Of a stretch of 64,000 bases of DNA, positions 1 to 10,322 are shown piece after piece. Location: assembly GCF_015221875.1 (NCBI RefSeq), contig NZ_JACYGY010000001.1, positions 2,170,001 through 2,234,000 on the forward strand, written 5' to 3'. Position 1 is the first letter of the stretch, and every line of letters starts with the position of its first letter. Origin of the DNA: Dyadobacter subterraneus (GTDB lineage Bacteria; Bacteroidota; Bacteroidia; Cytophagales; Spirosomataceae). The notes beneath the pieces are model-generated. The model ran no database searches and was not told the DNA's origin. It saw only the letters and a program-made list of their open reading frames with translations. The translations under genes and the position numbers were made by a program.

Positions 1-318
1 GTGGACGGCCAGCGCGTGCTATCCTGCCTGAGCCTGGCGATAATGCAAGAAGGCAAACAGGTTACTACCATTGAAGGGATTGCCAAAGGCGACGAGCTGC
101 ACCCAATGCAAAAGGCATTTATCAAACACGACGGTTTCCAATGCGGTTACTGCACGCCCGGCCAGATTATGTCCGGGATTGCCTGCATTAACGAAGGTCA
201 TGCAAATAGCAAAGAGGATATCAAGGAATTTATGAGCGGCAACATCTGTCGCTGCGGGGCATATCCCAACATTGTGAAGGCGATTCAGGAAGTTAAAAAC
301 GGAGGGCAACAATCATGA
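1..318 (+). CDS. paoA: Aldehyde oxidoreductase 2Fe-2S subunit, C-terminal part
   Basis: The frame is open from base 1, so the true start and the N-terminal ferredoxin-like half lie outside the window. What remains is the alpha-helical [2Fe-2S]-binding domain of the xanthine dehydrogenase family. Both Cys pairs of the second cluster are visible: the first in GYCTPGQ (about residues 50-56) and the second in the CRCGAYPNI motif. The small subunit passes electrons from the molybdenum centre to FAD. The stop overlaps the start of the next gene in an ATGA, and GGAGGG at 301-306 is a rare clear ribosome site that fits translational coupling. The pao symbol rests on the subunit order and on features of the second subunit; a generic aldehyde or xanthine dehydrogenase small subunit is the alternative. 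Confidence 0.9.
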   Translation: MDGQRVLSCLSLAIMQEGKQVTTIEGIAKGDELHPMQKAFIKHDGFQCGYCTPGQIMSGIACINEGHANSKEDIKEFMSGNICRCGAYPNIVKAIQEVKNGGQQS

Positions 319-1298
319 TACAGTTTCAATACGAACGCGCATCAACAACGAAAGCGGCGGTAAGCGCGCTGGCCAACAATGCCAATGCCAAAATCATAGC
401 GGGAGGTACGAACCTGGTTGATCTGATGAAACGCAACGTAATGGCTCCCACAAAACTGGTTGACATTAACGCCCTTCCACTCAGAAACATCAAGCAGCAG
501 AACGGTAAGGTCATCATTGGAGCACTGGCGCTCAATAGCCAGGTGGCCGATGACAAACTGATCCTGGAAAAACATCCGTTGCTTTCAAAGGCATTAAATG
601 CCGGGGCATCTGCACAAATCAGAAATATGGCAACCGTCGGAGGTAATATCATGCAGCGCACAAGGTGTTCTTATTTTTATGACACGGCGCTTCCCTGTAA
701 TAAGCGAGAGCCCGGCAGCGGCTGTGGTGCTTTGGAAGGTGTGAACCGGATGCATGGAATTTTTGGGACGAGTGAACAATGCATTGCTGTGCACCCGAGT
801 GATATGTGCGTGGCTTTGGTGGCACTGGACGCCACTGTTGTCGTTTCAGGACCGAAGGGAGAAAGGCGCATCCCATTTGAAGACTTTCACCGCCTACCCG
901 GCAGTCAGCCCGAAAAAGACAATACGATGCAAAAAGACGAGCTGATTATTTCAGTTGAAATTCCCGATAATGCATTCAGCAAAAACACCCATTATTTCAA
1001 GGTTCGCGACCGTGCTTCTTATGCTTTCGCGTTGGTTTCGGTAGCGGCGGCGCTAGATATGGATGGTAAAACCATCAAAGAAGCCAGGCTTGCCATGGGC
1101 GGTGTGGCTCACAAACCCTGGCGACTGAAGGAGGCTGAAAAAGCACTTGCCGGAAGACCGGCCAACGAAGAAACATTCAGGCGGGCGGCTGAAATTGCCA
1201 TGCAAGGGGCGAAGGCCTATAAACACAATGCCTTCAAATTACAGCTGGGCTCGAATGTGATTGTGGAAGCATTAAAAAATGCTGCGGGCATTGTGTAG
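315..1298 (+). CDS. paoB: Aldehyde oxidoreductase FAD-binding subunit
   Basis: This 327-residue protein is the medium subunit of the molybdenum hydroxylase family. The IIAGGTNLVDLMK stretch near residues 27-39 is the FAD-binding loop, and TVGGNIMQRTRC near 107-118 is the second flavin signature. Unlike standard xanthine dehydrogenase FAD subunits it has an insertion with cysteines at about 118, 128, 137 and 156. That pattern is known from E. coli PaoB, which carries an extra [4Fe-4S] cluster, so a cluster here is likely by analogy. It is coupled to the upstream small subunit by a 4-base overlap and followed 30 bases later by the large subunit. Likely role: electron transfer in periplasmic oxidation of aldehydes, presumably aromatic. 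Confidence 0.9.
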   Translation: MIQFQYERASTTKAAVSALANNANAKIIAGGTNLVDLMKRNVMAPTKLVDINALPLRNIKQQNGKVIIGALALNSQVADDKLILEKHPLLSKALNAGASAQIRNMATVGGNIMQRTRCSYFYDTALPCNKREPGSGCGALEGVNRMHGIFGTSEQCIAVHPSDMCVALVALDATVVVSGPKGERRIPFEDFHRLPGSQPEKDNTMQKDELIISVEIPDNAFSKNTHYFKVRDRASYAFALVSVAAALDMDGKTIKEARLAMGGVAHKPWRLKEAEKALAGRPANEETFRRAAEIAMQGAKAYKHNAFKLQLGSNVIVEALKNAAGIV

Positions 1299-1328
1299 GC
1301 AAATCATCAATCCTTGAAAGAAAAAATT

Positions 1329-3578
1329 ATGAACGAAGCATTTTTTGATAAAAAAGAATACAAACCGCTTGAAAGGGTCGATGGCCGTTTGAAAGTTACG
1401 GGTGCCGCCAAATACTCAGCAGAATATGTTTTGCCCAACATGGCTTATGGTGTGCTCGTAGGAAGCCGGATTGCCAAAGGCACAATCAAAAGTATTGATT
1501 CAAAAGCAGCTGAGCGTGCCCCGGGCGTTTTAGCTGTTATTTCACATTTGAATGTGATTAAAGTACCGGGATATGCGCCTAAGGGTGAGCATCCTTCGGA
1601 GCCTGCAACCGGCGGACAGCCACTGCGTGTGTTTTTTGACAATAAAGTCTATTCCAATGACCAGCCGATTGTGATTGTGGTCGCAACCAGCCTTGAAAAA
1701 GCACAGTATGGCGCGTCACTGGTCAAAGTGCAATATGATAAGCAGCAGCATCAAACAGACTTTGAAGCGAATGCTAAAAATGCTGTGACCGCTGCTGCCG
1801 CTAAGAAAAATCCCAAATCCCCGACAGCCGATTACAACCGTGGACAAACGAATGCCTACGAAACTGCACCATTCAAAATAGAAGCTGAATATGTGCTGCC
1901 GACTGAAATGCACAACCCGATGGAATTGCAGGCGATTACTGCGCATTGGGAAGCAGACGACCGGCTGACCATTTACGATAAAGTGCAGGGGACAAAGACA
2001 ACACAGAAGACTTTTGCCAAAGAGTGGAATGTGCCTGAAGAGAACGTTAAGGTCATTGCAACGTTTGTAGGCGGTGCTTTTGGAAACGGGTTGCATAGCT
2101 GGCCGCATGAATCGGCTGCCATCATTGCAGCCAAACAGGTGAAGCGACCTGTGAAACTGGTGCTGACCCGCGAGCAGATGTTTACCATGGTAGGTTACAG
2201 GCCACGCACGTGGCAAAAAATACAGATGGGAGCGGCCAAAGATGGCAAACTGGTTGCGATCAACCATCATTCGATTGGTCAGACTTCGACCTATGAAGAG
2301 TTTACAGAATCGACGCTCATGCAGACTAGGATGATGTACGCTTCGCCAAATGTTAGCACGCGTTACCGGCTCCTGCCGCTGAATGTTGCGACGCCAATCT
2401 GGATGCGCGGGCCGGGCGAAGCGACCGGGGCTTTTGCACTGGAATCGGCCATGGACGAAATGGCGCACGCCATTGAAATGGATCCGATTGAATTCAGGAT
2501 TGCCAACTATACCGAGACCGATCCGGACAAGAATATGCCTTGGTCGACCAAATATATGCGTGAATGTTATGAGGAAGGCAAAAAGCGGATAGGGTGGGAG
2601 AACCGGAAATTAAAGCCTGGTTCGGTGCGTGAAGGAGAGTGGCTGGTAGGATATGGCATGGGAACAGGGACTTTCGGAGCAAACCGTGGCCCGGCAACCG
2701 TGCGGGCAGAACTGGATATGGAAGGGAATCTTGTGATGCATTGTGCCATCACGGATATAGGCCCTGGGACTGCGACAGCAATGGTGCAGGTCGCAGCCAA
2801 TACCACCGGGATTGCACCGGAAAAAATAACATTTCACCTGGGCAGTTCTGAATTCCCAAATGCGGGTTTGCAAGGCGGATCTTCCACGGTTAATAGCGTC
2901 GGGCCTGCTGTCCAGGCTGCTTGTAATGCTTTGAAAGAACAACTAATTACAATGGCAGCAGCAAAAAGCAGTTCGGATTTCGGCGCTGCCAAACCGGATG
3001 ATATCATGTTTGAAAAAACAGAGATCCTGCTTACAGCAAAGTCTTCTGTAAAAGTCAAACTTGCTGATTTATTTAAACATAACAATGTTGAAAAAATCGA
3101 AACTACACAGGAATCAAAACCAAGCGAAAATGGCAAAAAATATTCGATGAATGCCTTTTCTATGCACTTCGCGATGGTTCATGTGCATCCTTTTACCGGA
3201 CAGGTGCGGGTGAAGAAAATAGTTTGCTGCGCAGATGCCGGATCGATTGTAAGTCCTAAAACAGCGGAAAGCCAAATGATTGGCGGGGCGACGGGCGGGA
3301 TCGGTATGGCATTGACAGAAGATGCGGTAATGGATCACCGGTACGGTCGATATGTAACCAAGGATTTCGGCGATTATCACGTCCCTGTTCATGCCGATGT
3401 TCCTGACATAGATGTCTATTTTGTAAACAAACCCGATCTATTGGCCGATCCGGTAGGCAGTAAAGGGCTTGGAGAAATTGCCATCATTGGTGTGGCTCCC
3501 GCGATAGCCAATGCAGTTTTTAATGCGACTGGGAAACGCGTGCGGGACTTACCCATTACACCGGATAAGCTTCTTTAA
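1329..3578 (+). CDS. paoC: Aldehyde oxidoreductase molybdopterin-binding subunit
   Basis: This is the large catalytic subunit of the molybdenum hydroxylase family, about 749 residues from the ATG at 1329; a TTG at 1314 would add five residues and is less likely. Family features seen include FVGGAFGNG, the GPGEATGAFALESAMDE segment that lines the cofactor site, and QGGSSTVNSVGPAVQAA. The C-terminal GSKGLGE carries the catalytic glutamate (about residue 716). It would hold the molybdenum cytosine dinucleotide cofactor and oxidise aldehydes. No molybdenum cofactor insertion chaperone of the XdhC/PaoD type lies downstream in this window, so maturation must be encoded elsewhere. The three genes form one operon. 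Confidence 0.92.
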   Translation: MNEAFFDKKEYKPLERVDGRLKVTGAAKYSAEYVLPNMAYGVLVGSRIAKGTIKSIDSKAAERAPGVLAVISHLNVIKVPGYAPKGEHPSEPATGGQPLRVFFDNKVYSNDQPIVIVVATSLEKAQYGASLVKVQYDKQQHQTDFEANAKNAVTAAAAKKNPKSPTADYNRGQTNAYETAPFKIEAEYVLPTEMHNPMELQAITAHWEADDRLTIYDKVQGTKTTQKTFAKEWNVPEENVKVIATFVGGAFGNGLHSWPHESAAIIAAKQVKRPVKLVLTREQMFTMVGYRPRTWQKIQMGAAKDGKLVAINHHSIGQTSTYEEFTESTLMQTRMMYASPNVSTRYRLLPLNVATPIWMRGPGEATGAFALESAMDEMAHAIEMDPIEFRIANYTETDPDKNMPWSTKYMRECYEEGKKRIGWENRKLKPGSVREGEWLVGYGMGTGTFGANRGPATVRAELDMEGNLVMHCAITDIGPGTATAMVQVAANTTGIAPEKITFHLGSSEFPNAGLQGGSSTVNSVGPAVQAACNALKEQLITMAAAKSSSDFGAAKPDDIMFEKTEILLTAKSSVKVKLADLFKHNNVEKIETTQESKPSENGKKYSMNAFSMHFAMVHVHPFTGQVRVKKIVCCADAGSIVSPKTAESQMIGGATGGIGMALTEDAVMDHRYGRYVTKDFGDYHVPVHADVPDIDVYFVNKPDLLADPVGSKGLGEIAIIGVAPAIANAVFNATGKRVRDLPITPDKLL

Positions 3579-3609
3579 AAATTACTTAATAATCTAACTA
3601 GTAAGTCAA

Positions 3610-4116
3610 ATGAGCCAGATAGTATATAAGTTGACGATTAGGCTGACACTGGCGGTTACTGCTGCCTTTTTGATATCCCTTGATGGTTTTTCACAATCGA
3701 AGGCCAAGTCAGATGAGCTTACCCAACAAGCTATTTTTCCAAAAGGTGAGCAAGGTCCTGCTAATAATTTTACGGGTAAGTCTTTTTCCACCAGATTAGT
3801 AGATAGCGATTCTACGTATAATACATTGATTGGAAATGTGCTTTTCGAACCCGGCGCGAGATCAAACTGGCACAAACACCCGGGAGGCCAGATCCTTATT
3901 ATAACAGCTGGCGTTGGATATCATCAGCAGAAAGGAAAACCAATAGAGATCATGAGGAAAGGCGACGTGGTGAAGTGCCCACCTAATGTAGAGCACTGGC
4001 ATGGGGCAAGCCCTGACAGCAGCTTGCATCAAATGTACATTATTCCCAATACACAAAAGGGAATTGTTGAATGGCTGCTACCAGTAACTGATAAAGAATA
4101 CAATGCATTAAAATAA
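3610..4116 (+). CDS. Exported cupin-domain protein
   Basis: A 168-residue protein with an N-terminal hydrophobic segment (residues about 10-29) consistent with a signal peptide, then one conserved barrel domain. Cupin motif 1 is GARSNWHKHPGGQ, with both His residues, and motif 2 is CPPNVEHWHGA. This resembles the small single-domain cupins often encoded beside oxidoreductases. It follows the paoC stop by 31 bases on the same strand and probably shares its transcript. Substrate unknown. A second cupin follows 41 bases later, with similar motifs but no signal peptide, so the pair may be an old duplication that came to act in two compartments. Confidence 0.8.
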   Translation: MSQIVYKLTIRLTLAVTAAFLISLDGFSQSKAKSDELTQQAIFPKGEQGPANNFTGKSFSTRLVDSDSTYNTLIGNVLFEPGARSNWHKHPGGQILIITAGVGYHQQKGKPIEIMRKGDVVKCPPNVEHWHGASPDSSLHQMYIIPNTQKGIVEWLLPVTDKEYNALK

Positions 4117-4157
4117 CGTCCCGGACCTGTAAGTCAAATTTGTAAAGAAAGATCACT

Positions 4158-4574
4158 ATGAAACTTACAAGGATAGGCTCTCATCCATCTGTTGTCGGGC
4201 CAGATAATTGGTTCACAGGGAAGGTAGGCATCGACGCTTTGTTTCAACCCAACGAATTCAGGCGGCCGCAGGCAGCAAGTGTCACTTTGGAGCCCGGCGC
4301 ACGAACTGCCTGGCATACACATCCGCTGGGTCAAACGCAAATTGTGGCTTCTGGCGTGGGCTTGGTGCAAAGAAAGGGAGGTAGAGTTGAACATGTTTTT
4401 CCCGGAGATATCATTTGGTTTTCAGCTGGGGAAAAGCGTTGGCATGGTGCAACCGCTACGGTCGCAATGACGCATATTGCAATTCACGAACTGCTGGATG
4501 GCAAGGTTGTTGATTGGATGGAAAAAGTTGGAGCTGCTGACTATGACGAAGTTGTGAAGAGCCATGAAAACTGA
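4158..4574 (+). CDS. Cytoplasmic cupin-domain protein
   Basis: A 138-residue single-domain cupin without a signal peptide. Motif 1 reads EPGARTAWHTHPLGQ and motif 2 reads GEKRWHGAT, giving the usual His-His and His metal ligands of a beta-barrel dioxygenase or isomerase fold. Length and motifs fit the small cupin group annotated in many Bacteroidota as carboxymuconolactone-decarboxylase-associated cupins, but no specific reaction can be assigned. It lies downstream of the exported cupin and the aldehyde oxidoreductase operon, so a role in the same oxidative pathway is inferred from position only. Confidence 0.8.
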   Translation: MKLTRIGSHPSVVGPDNWFTGKVGIDALFQPNEFRRPQAASVTLEPGARTAWHTHPLGQTQIVASGVGLVQRKGGRVEHVFPGDIIWFSAGEKRWHGATATVAMTHIAIHELLDGKVVDWMEKVGAADYDEVVKSHEN

Positions 4575-4942
4575 AGGAAGCAGATCAACTTAGAATGTTT
4601 CGATGTCACCGGCTGCGTTTTAATAAGGTAGTATTAAACTATTAAATTTTGTCAAACTCCTGAAACTCCAGATCAGCAGTTCTTTGTAATAGAAGAAATC
4701 TATAATCATTTTACAAGATTATACGGTCATTAAAATGTAAACTAAACGGCTGGACATACATTCCCACTTATTCGCGTGAATAGGCTAAATTTCACAATAG
4801 AATCACTTTCGGGAGCCTTAATCTGAACTTTGACTTAATCAAGTTGCAAAACACTATCAAAGAGTTGGCGGGAAACGATACTTTTTGAATTGTAAGTGCT
4901 TGTGATAGTTGAGATCCTTTTCGCAAGAACAATATAAAACAA
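4575..4942. other. Intergenic stretch, nothing recognised
   Basis: AT-rich spacer between the converging cupin and SDR genes. No open frame with a plausible start, no repeat and no RNA gene was recognised. The hairpin at its right end is listed separately. Confidence 0.5.
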
Positions 4943-4982
4943 AATAGCAGCCAAACCATTTACTTCATAGGCTGACTGCTAT
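4943..4982 (-). terminator. Hairpin terminator of the SDR gene
   Basis: AATAGCAG pairs with CTGCTATT, and an inner GCC/GGC extends the stem past a small bulge. Read on the minus strand the hairpin is followed by TTTTGTTTTAT, as expected of an intrinsic terminator. It sits 30 bases past the SDR stop codon. Confidence 0.6.
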
Positions 4983-5011
4983 TGATCTTATTGCTTTTCT
5001 GATTTAACCAT

Positions 5012-5854
5012 TTACTGATCATATGCCAACGAACTTGACAATTCACGATAAGCGTTGGTCTGCTGTTGTAATGTTGAAATGATCTGCTCTGCTGTGCCTA
5101 CGGCATCTGCGCCGCCGAGGAAGCGAAGGGGCGGCTGCGGCGCACCGGCAATAGTAATGATCGCCTTGGCCAGTTTTGCAGGATCACCTGGCTGCAGGCC
5201 GTTTGCGCCTTTCCAGAATTTCATCTGCTCCACGCGGCGCTCGTGATAGTCGGCTATCTCATTTTCAGTATATTGTGTTGATTTCTCTGTAAGCAGTTCG
5301 GTACGGTAAAATCCTGGATTAACAACTGAAGTAGTTAAACCGAACGGTGCAATTTCAACTTGCAAAGATTGCATCCAACCTTCGATACCAAACTTGGAAG
5401 CTGCATAAGCCGCACAGAATTCGCCGCCTACCAGACCTGCCGTTGATGAGATTGAAATGATGTGACCGCTTCCCTGTTTACGCATCACGGGAAGGGCAGC
5501 GCGCGTGACTTTCATTGGACCAAAAAGGCTTGTTGAAACCTGCGATTCAATTTCCTGCATTGAAAGCTCCTCAAAATAGCCAGCATTGAAATTAGCCGCG
5601 TTATTGACAAGTACATCCAGTTTGCCAAACCTTTCAACCGCCGCATTGATTGCTGCTACTGCATCTGATTCACTGGTGATGTCAAGTTTAACAACAAGCA
5701 GGTCATCGTAATGGCCGATGGCCAGAGATACTTTTTGCATATTGCGTCCTGTTGCAACCACTTGATGACCTGCTGCAAGTGCTGCTTTTGCGATATCGAG
5801 GCTCAACCCGCGCCCGGCGCCGGTGATAAGCCACACTTTTTTTTGTTTATCCAT
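5012..5854 (-). CDS. SDR family NAD(P)-dependent oxidoreductase
   Basis: A 280-residue classical short-chain dehydrogenase. The Rossmann signature TGAGRGLSLDI lies at about residues 11-21, NNAAN is the usual NNAG-like element, and the catalytic Ser (SISSTAGLVGG) and YAASK tetrad residues are present. Residues after the active site (NPGFYRTELL) match the group of SDRs that act on unknown hydrophobic carbonyls. No operon partner is close: the next gene on this strand starts about 290 bases upstream, separated by a decayed fragment. Substrate cannot be read from the sequence. Confidence 0.9.
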   Translation of the reverse strand: MDKQKKVWLITGAGRGLSLDIAKAALAAGHQVVATGRNMQKVSLAIGHYDDLLVVKLDITSESDAVAAINAAVERFGKLDVLVNNAANFNAGYFEELSMQEIESQVSTSLFGPMKVTRAALPVMRKQGSGHIISISSTAGLVGGEFCAAYAASKFGIEGWMQSLQVEIAPFGLTTSVVNPGFYRTELLTEKSTQYTENEIADYHERRVEQMKFWKGANGLQPGDPAKLAKAIITIAGAPQPPLRFLGGADAVGTAEQIISTLQQQTNAYRELSSSLAYDQ

Positions 5855-5955
5855 GATTCGGTCTTATTTAAAATAAATTTATTGGCAGCAACTAGCAGCC
5901 AGATAAAAAATGAGTAATTGATAACCTTCTCACCATAAGTTGTGACCTATGTGCC

Positions 5956-6127
5956 TTAAACTTTTGCAAAATGGGCTGCATATTGTTCCAGGTCTTGCTT
6001 GATGTGTTTGTTATGAAAAACATCTTAGCAACTCCTTCCATCCAGGATATCATAGAACCGGCTAGTATTGCGCTCACGCCCAGTATGGCAATGTTAGTCG
6101 GCCGTTTTCTTCGGTTGTGTTTTTCAT
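5956..6127 (-). pseudogene. Small decayed coding fragment
   Basis: Reading the minus strand from an ATG at 6127 gives a start (MKNTTEENGRLT) that needs one frameshift to continue into NIAILGVSAILAGS and a second to reach the tail HIKQDLEQYAAHFAKV, then stop. Each piece looks protein-like, but no single frame joins them. I do not recognise the family. It may be the remnant of a gene that once followed the aldo/keto reductase. Chance open frames remain possible. Confidence 0.3.
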
Positions 6128-6143
6128 AGAATCTTTGCCTGTT

Positions 6144-7328
<1,185 letters not shown>

Positions 7329-8204
7329 TCAAAGGTGGCCGGCTCTTACAGCCTTTGGAATGCTTCCGGTTTTCTTTTTGAAGAAGTTATTAAAATAGGT
7401 TGGATATTCAAACCCAAGTGCATAGGCTATCTCGGTTATATTCCAGTCGGTATGTTGCAGCAGGGCTTTTGCTTCAGCAACAACCCTGTCACTGATTAGA
7501 GTGGATGTTGACTTTCCGGTTATTTCTTTGACCGCGCTGTTCAGATAATTGATATGCACGGATAGGTATCCGGCATAGTCCTGAGCTGTTCTCAGCATCA
7601 GTGGCCGGTCCGTACTTTCGACAGGAAATTGGCGCTCTAATAATTCAAGAAATACAGATGTGATCCTGCTCGACGCATTATTATGTTTAATGTTATTTTC
7701 GGAAGGCTGCATTTTCAACGCCTCATGGATGATCAAGCTCATGTAATTTCTAATCAATTCATCCTTAAAAGCATATTCTGTTTCCTGCTCTTTGATCATT
7801 TCCTCGAACAGCCCTGTCAGCTTAATTTTTTGGTCTTCATTGACGCCAAAAATCGGTGTTCCGCCTAATCTAAAAAGCGGCGATTGCATCAAGCTTTCCG
7901 AACGTTGATTCGGGTTTATGAAATCCTCAGTAAAAAGACAGGTATAGCCAGAATGATTTTCTGATCTTGGTTCGCATGAATAAGGGATACGTGGGTTTCC
8001 GAAAAACAGGAAAGTATCCTCTGTTTCAATGCTCCTGTCAGCATAATTGAACAGAAACCTGCCAGTTGTAATATTGATTTTATAAAAATCTTTCCGGCTG
8101 TAACTGTAACCACCTAATCTGCTATCTGTCTTGTAAACTTTAAACCCTTTCAGTGTAAGTTCACTAGTAGATACCGGTACGAGGTTGTTCTCTTGAATGC
8201 TCAT
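7329..8204 (-). CDS. AraC family transcriptional regulator
   Basis: A 291-residue regulator. The last about 100 residues form two helix-turn-helix units, with ITEIAYALGFEYPTYFNNFFKKKTGSIP as the second (split here: ITEIAYALGFEYPTYF, then NNFFKKKTG). The N-terminal about 180 residues should form the cupin-like effector domain. It is transcribed toward, and probably together with, the aldo/keto reductase 63 bases downstream. AraC plus AKR pairs are common in Bacteroidota; control of the reductase by an aldehyde or related ligand is inference. Confidence 0.88.
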   Translation of the reverse strand: MSIQENNLVPVSTSELTLKGFKVYKTDSRLGGYSYSRKDFYKINITTGRFLFNYADRSIETEDTFLFFGNPRIPYSCEPRSENHSGYTCLFTEDFINPNQRSESLMQSPLFRLGGTPIFGVNEDQKIKLTGLFEEMIKEQETEYAFKDELIRNYMSLIIHEALKMQPSENNIKHNNASSRITSVFLELLERQFPVESTDRPLMLRTAQDYAGYLSVHINYLNSAVKEITGKSTSTLISDRVVAEAKALLQHTDWNITEIAYALGFEYPTYFNNFFKKKTGSIPKAVRAGHL

Positions 8205-8650
8205 ACTGCAAAACTAAGAAAAACAAAGATATTATCTAGTATTTATTTACAACATCATTTGATGCTGCTGTGATGTTCTCTTCCTTCTCGATATTATCAC
8301 TATCAATTTCCGAATACTTATCCTGCATATTACAAATTACTAACCGCGGGCATTGTCGAACCCTAATATTTTAATTCCATAAAGGCAAAGTTCGACTTAT
8401 AATAACATGATGGATCTCGGTTGTGGGGAATAATACATGTAAGGTATTGGTGCAGTAACAGCTCTTTGCCAGATCTGTCAAACGCGATGAACAACTTGGA
8501 AAGAGGCATTCATTTTTCGTTTTGGGTCCCCTCGATCCGGATCGTAGTAAAGTCTATTTTTGTAACCGCTTTTAGCTGTCTGAAATTCGGCGATTAAAAC
8601 GTAATCTAGATTGAATACATCAATGCACGGTTGGAGCTGATGAACGGGTC
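8205..8650. other. Intergenic stretch with a start-less open frame
   Basis: No complete gene. On the minus strand about 57 codons end at a TGA at 8478-8480 with protein-like text (LDYVLIAEFQTAKSGYKN, then RLYYDPDRGDP) but no start codon; the frame runs up to the stop region of the IS1182 remnant. It could be the tail of a gene destroyed by that insertion. Family not recognised. Confidence 0.35.
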
Positions 8651-9347
8651 TTAAAGTTTAATATAGTCTAAATCGTGCACCTTAACCTTATTGCCAAGCT
8701 CACTTATACATACATACAAAGGTTCTACGTACGAAAACATCCCAATATAATTAAAGCCCCGAATGCTGTTCCAAAAACTGGTAATTGCATCCGTTAGAGT
8801 AACCCGCGTCCGCCAATAAATCATTCCTTTTTTCACCAGCCTGTCTTGCACTCTGCTAACCAAACCTGGGAGATACTTGGCTGTTACGGCAATCGGCAAA
8901 ATCCGCTTGTATGTGGCTGCTAACGCCCTGAGTAGTGTCCACTGACATGCTGTAGTGGTAATTGAGTTTTCTTGCCTTACCGGGTTTAATGGAGATACGT
9001 GCATCCGGATCATGCGAATTGTAATGCGTCTTGTTACTGAGCAGTTCTGCTTTTTCATGCGATGCTCCGATCGTACCAACAGAATTGTCACGCAGGTTAT
9101 CCTGATGTTTTTTTAACCTTTTGAGCTGATGCTCAGGCGCTGTTATCAATTTAGAAGCGATAGATTTTTCATTGTTTATATCCGGTTGATTTTCAGCAGC
9201 TACAATCGTAAAGTATTTTTCAACAGATTGAACTGGCTTTTTCAATTCCAGGTTTTCCATTGATGCATTCGCTTTTACAGGTGCGGAATCTATTGCCTGT
9301 GTATGTCCTGATACCATGCCTTTAAGGACCTCCTTTTTTACTCGCAT
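8651..9347 (-). pseudogene. IS1182-family transposase remnant
   Basis: The segment starting MVSGHTQAIDSAPVKANASM is typical of IS1182 transposases: TQAIDS carries the first catalytic Asp region. Further on SIKPGKARKLNYHYSMSVDT and ADFADCRNSQ match the central part, and LADAGYSNGCNYQFLEQ is found in a third frame near 8750-8810. Getting from one piece to the next needs at least two frameshifts. The N-terminal third and the C-terminus are missing. No terminal inverted repeats were identified. An inactive remnant. Confidence 0.8.
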
Positions 9348-9533
9348 TAGGGTCCTGACACCAAGAGCTACGTTTGTCCCAATAAGAAGCAGCTTAATTT
9401 TCGAAGTAGATATAAATTAAAACAACATGTTATCAGCTTCTATAAGGAATACGAATGAACTGGTTGCTTTTTTCTATAAACGTTGCTGTAAAGATATAAT
9501 CGTACATTTAAACTCAATGAGAAACTTGATCTA

Positions 9534-9830
9534 TTAAAGTAAAATGACAACTTTAACCCAGCGATTCTCAGCAATTCCTGTTTTAATGTGAAACTTTCGG
9601 ATATGAATCGGAATATCTTCTGATAGCTTGTTCAATGCCTTCCTTGCGTTGAAAAAAAAGTCATTTCCAATCTTTTCTGTAGGAAAGCTATATATTGATC
9701 GGAAATAACCATAGAACAATGCAATTACTTTTATACCTTCTTCCGTAAATTCAGGTCCGCACCAAGGTAAATTTTCATACACTTTATCCATCACTTCGCG
9801 GTAGATGCTATCTACCTCAATCAACGCCAT
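9534..9830 (-). CDS. Hypothetical protein, 98 residues
   Basis: An acidic-to-neutral small protein that begins MALIEVDSIYREVMDKVY. No signal peptide, membrane segment or motif is visible. It stands alone between two insertion-sequence remnants. The text reads like a real alpha/beta protein (EEGIKVIALFYGYFRSIY), but the family is unknown, and the gene may be the surviving part of something longer. Confidence 0.5.
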   Translation of the reverse strand: MALIEVDSIYREVMDKVYENLPWCGPEFTEEGIKVIALFYGYFRSIYSFPTEKIGNDFFFNARKALNKLSEDIPIHIRKFHIKTGIAENRWVKVVILL

Positions 9831-9962
9831 AGTCGATAGCTCCTGATTGAAATTGCCTAGATGAGTAAGGTTATTGCATTTTGAAACAAACCGATTAATG
9901 GACGAGGAGACAGAAGTTAAAGCGTCAAATCTCGCCTTGTCAGCGTTGGAAAAAATATAGGT

Positions 9963-10268
9963 ATGGATTACTCACTATCATTTACTAATATGGAAGTTAC
10001 GCCTTGGGTCGGAATGGTATTTTTGCGTCAGATTTTGGATAAAATGGGCTTTCGTGAGCACATTAAATCACGTAATTGTTTAGCAGCGCAGCATTCGAAA
10101 CGAGGATATGAGGTTTCAGTAATTTAGAGTCATTTATTACCAGTGTATGGTGTTGGACTACACGGTTTTTGCATACCGAGGCCATCCGCTCGGACAGGGC
10201 GCTAGCTAAGATCTTAGTTTGGAAAACATTACTTTGTCACGATGTTTTGTCGGTAAGTTGTGAGTAAA
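9963..10268 (+). pseudogene. IS1380-family transposase N-terminal remnant
   Basis: From ATG 9963 the text SLSFTNMEVTPWVGMVFLRQ and then KMGFREHI is the start of an IS1380-type transposase. After an in-frame stop near 10124 a shifted frame gives ESFITSVWCWTTRFLHTEAI and SDRALAKILVWK, which continues the same family. Everything after about 80 residues is lost, including the catalytic DDE residues. Confidence 0.75.
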
Positions 10269-10322
10269 AATATTAGTTGTGACCTTTGTTAGACAAATTG
10301 AAATCAATCGCTATTCTAAAAT

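Noticed and set aside
1716..2468. 250-codon open frame antisense to paoC
   Set aside because: Shadow of the coding strand; no motif and His/Arg/Phe-rich composition.
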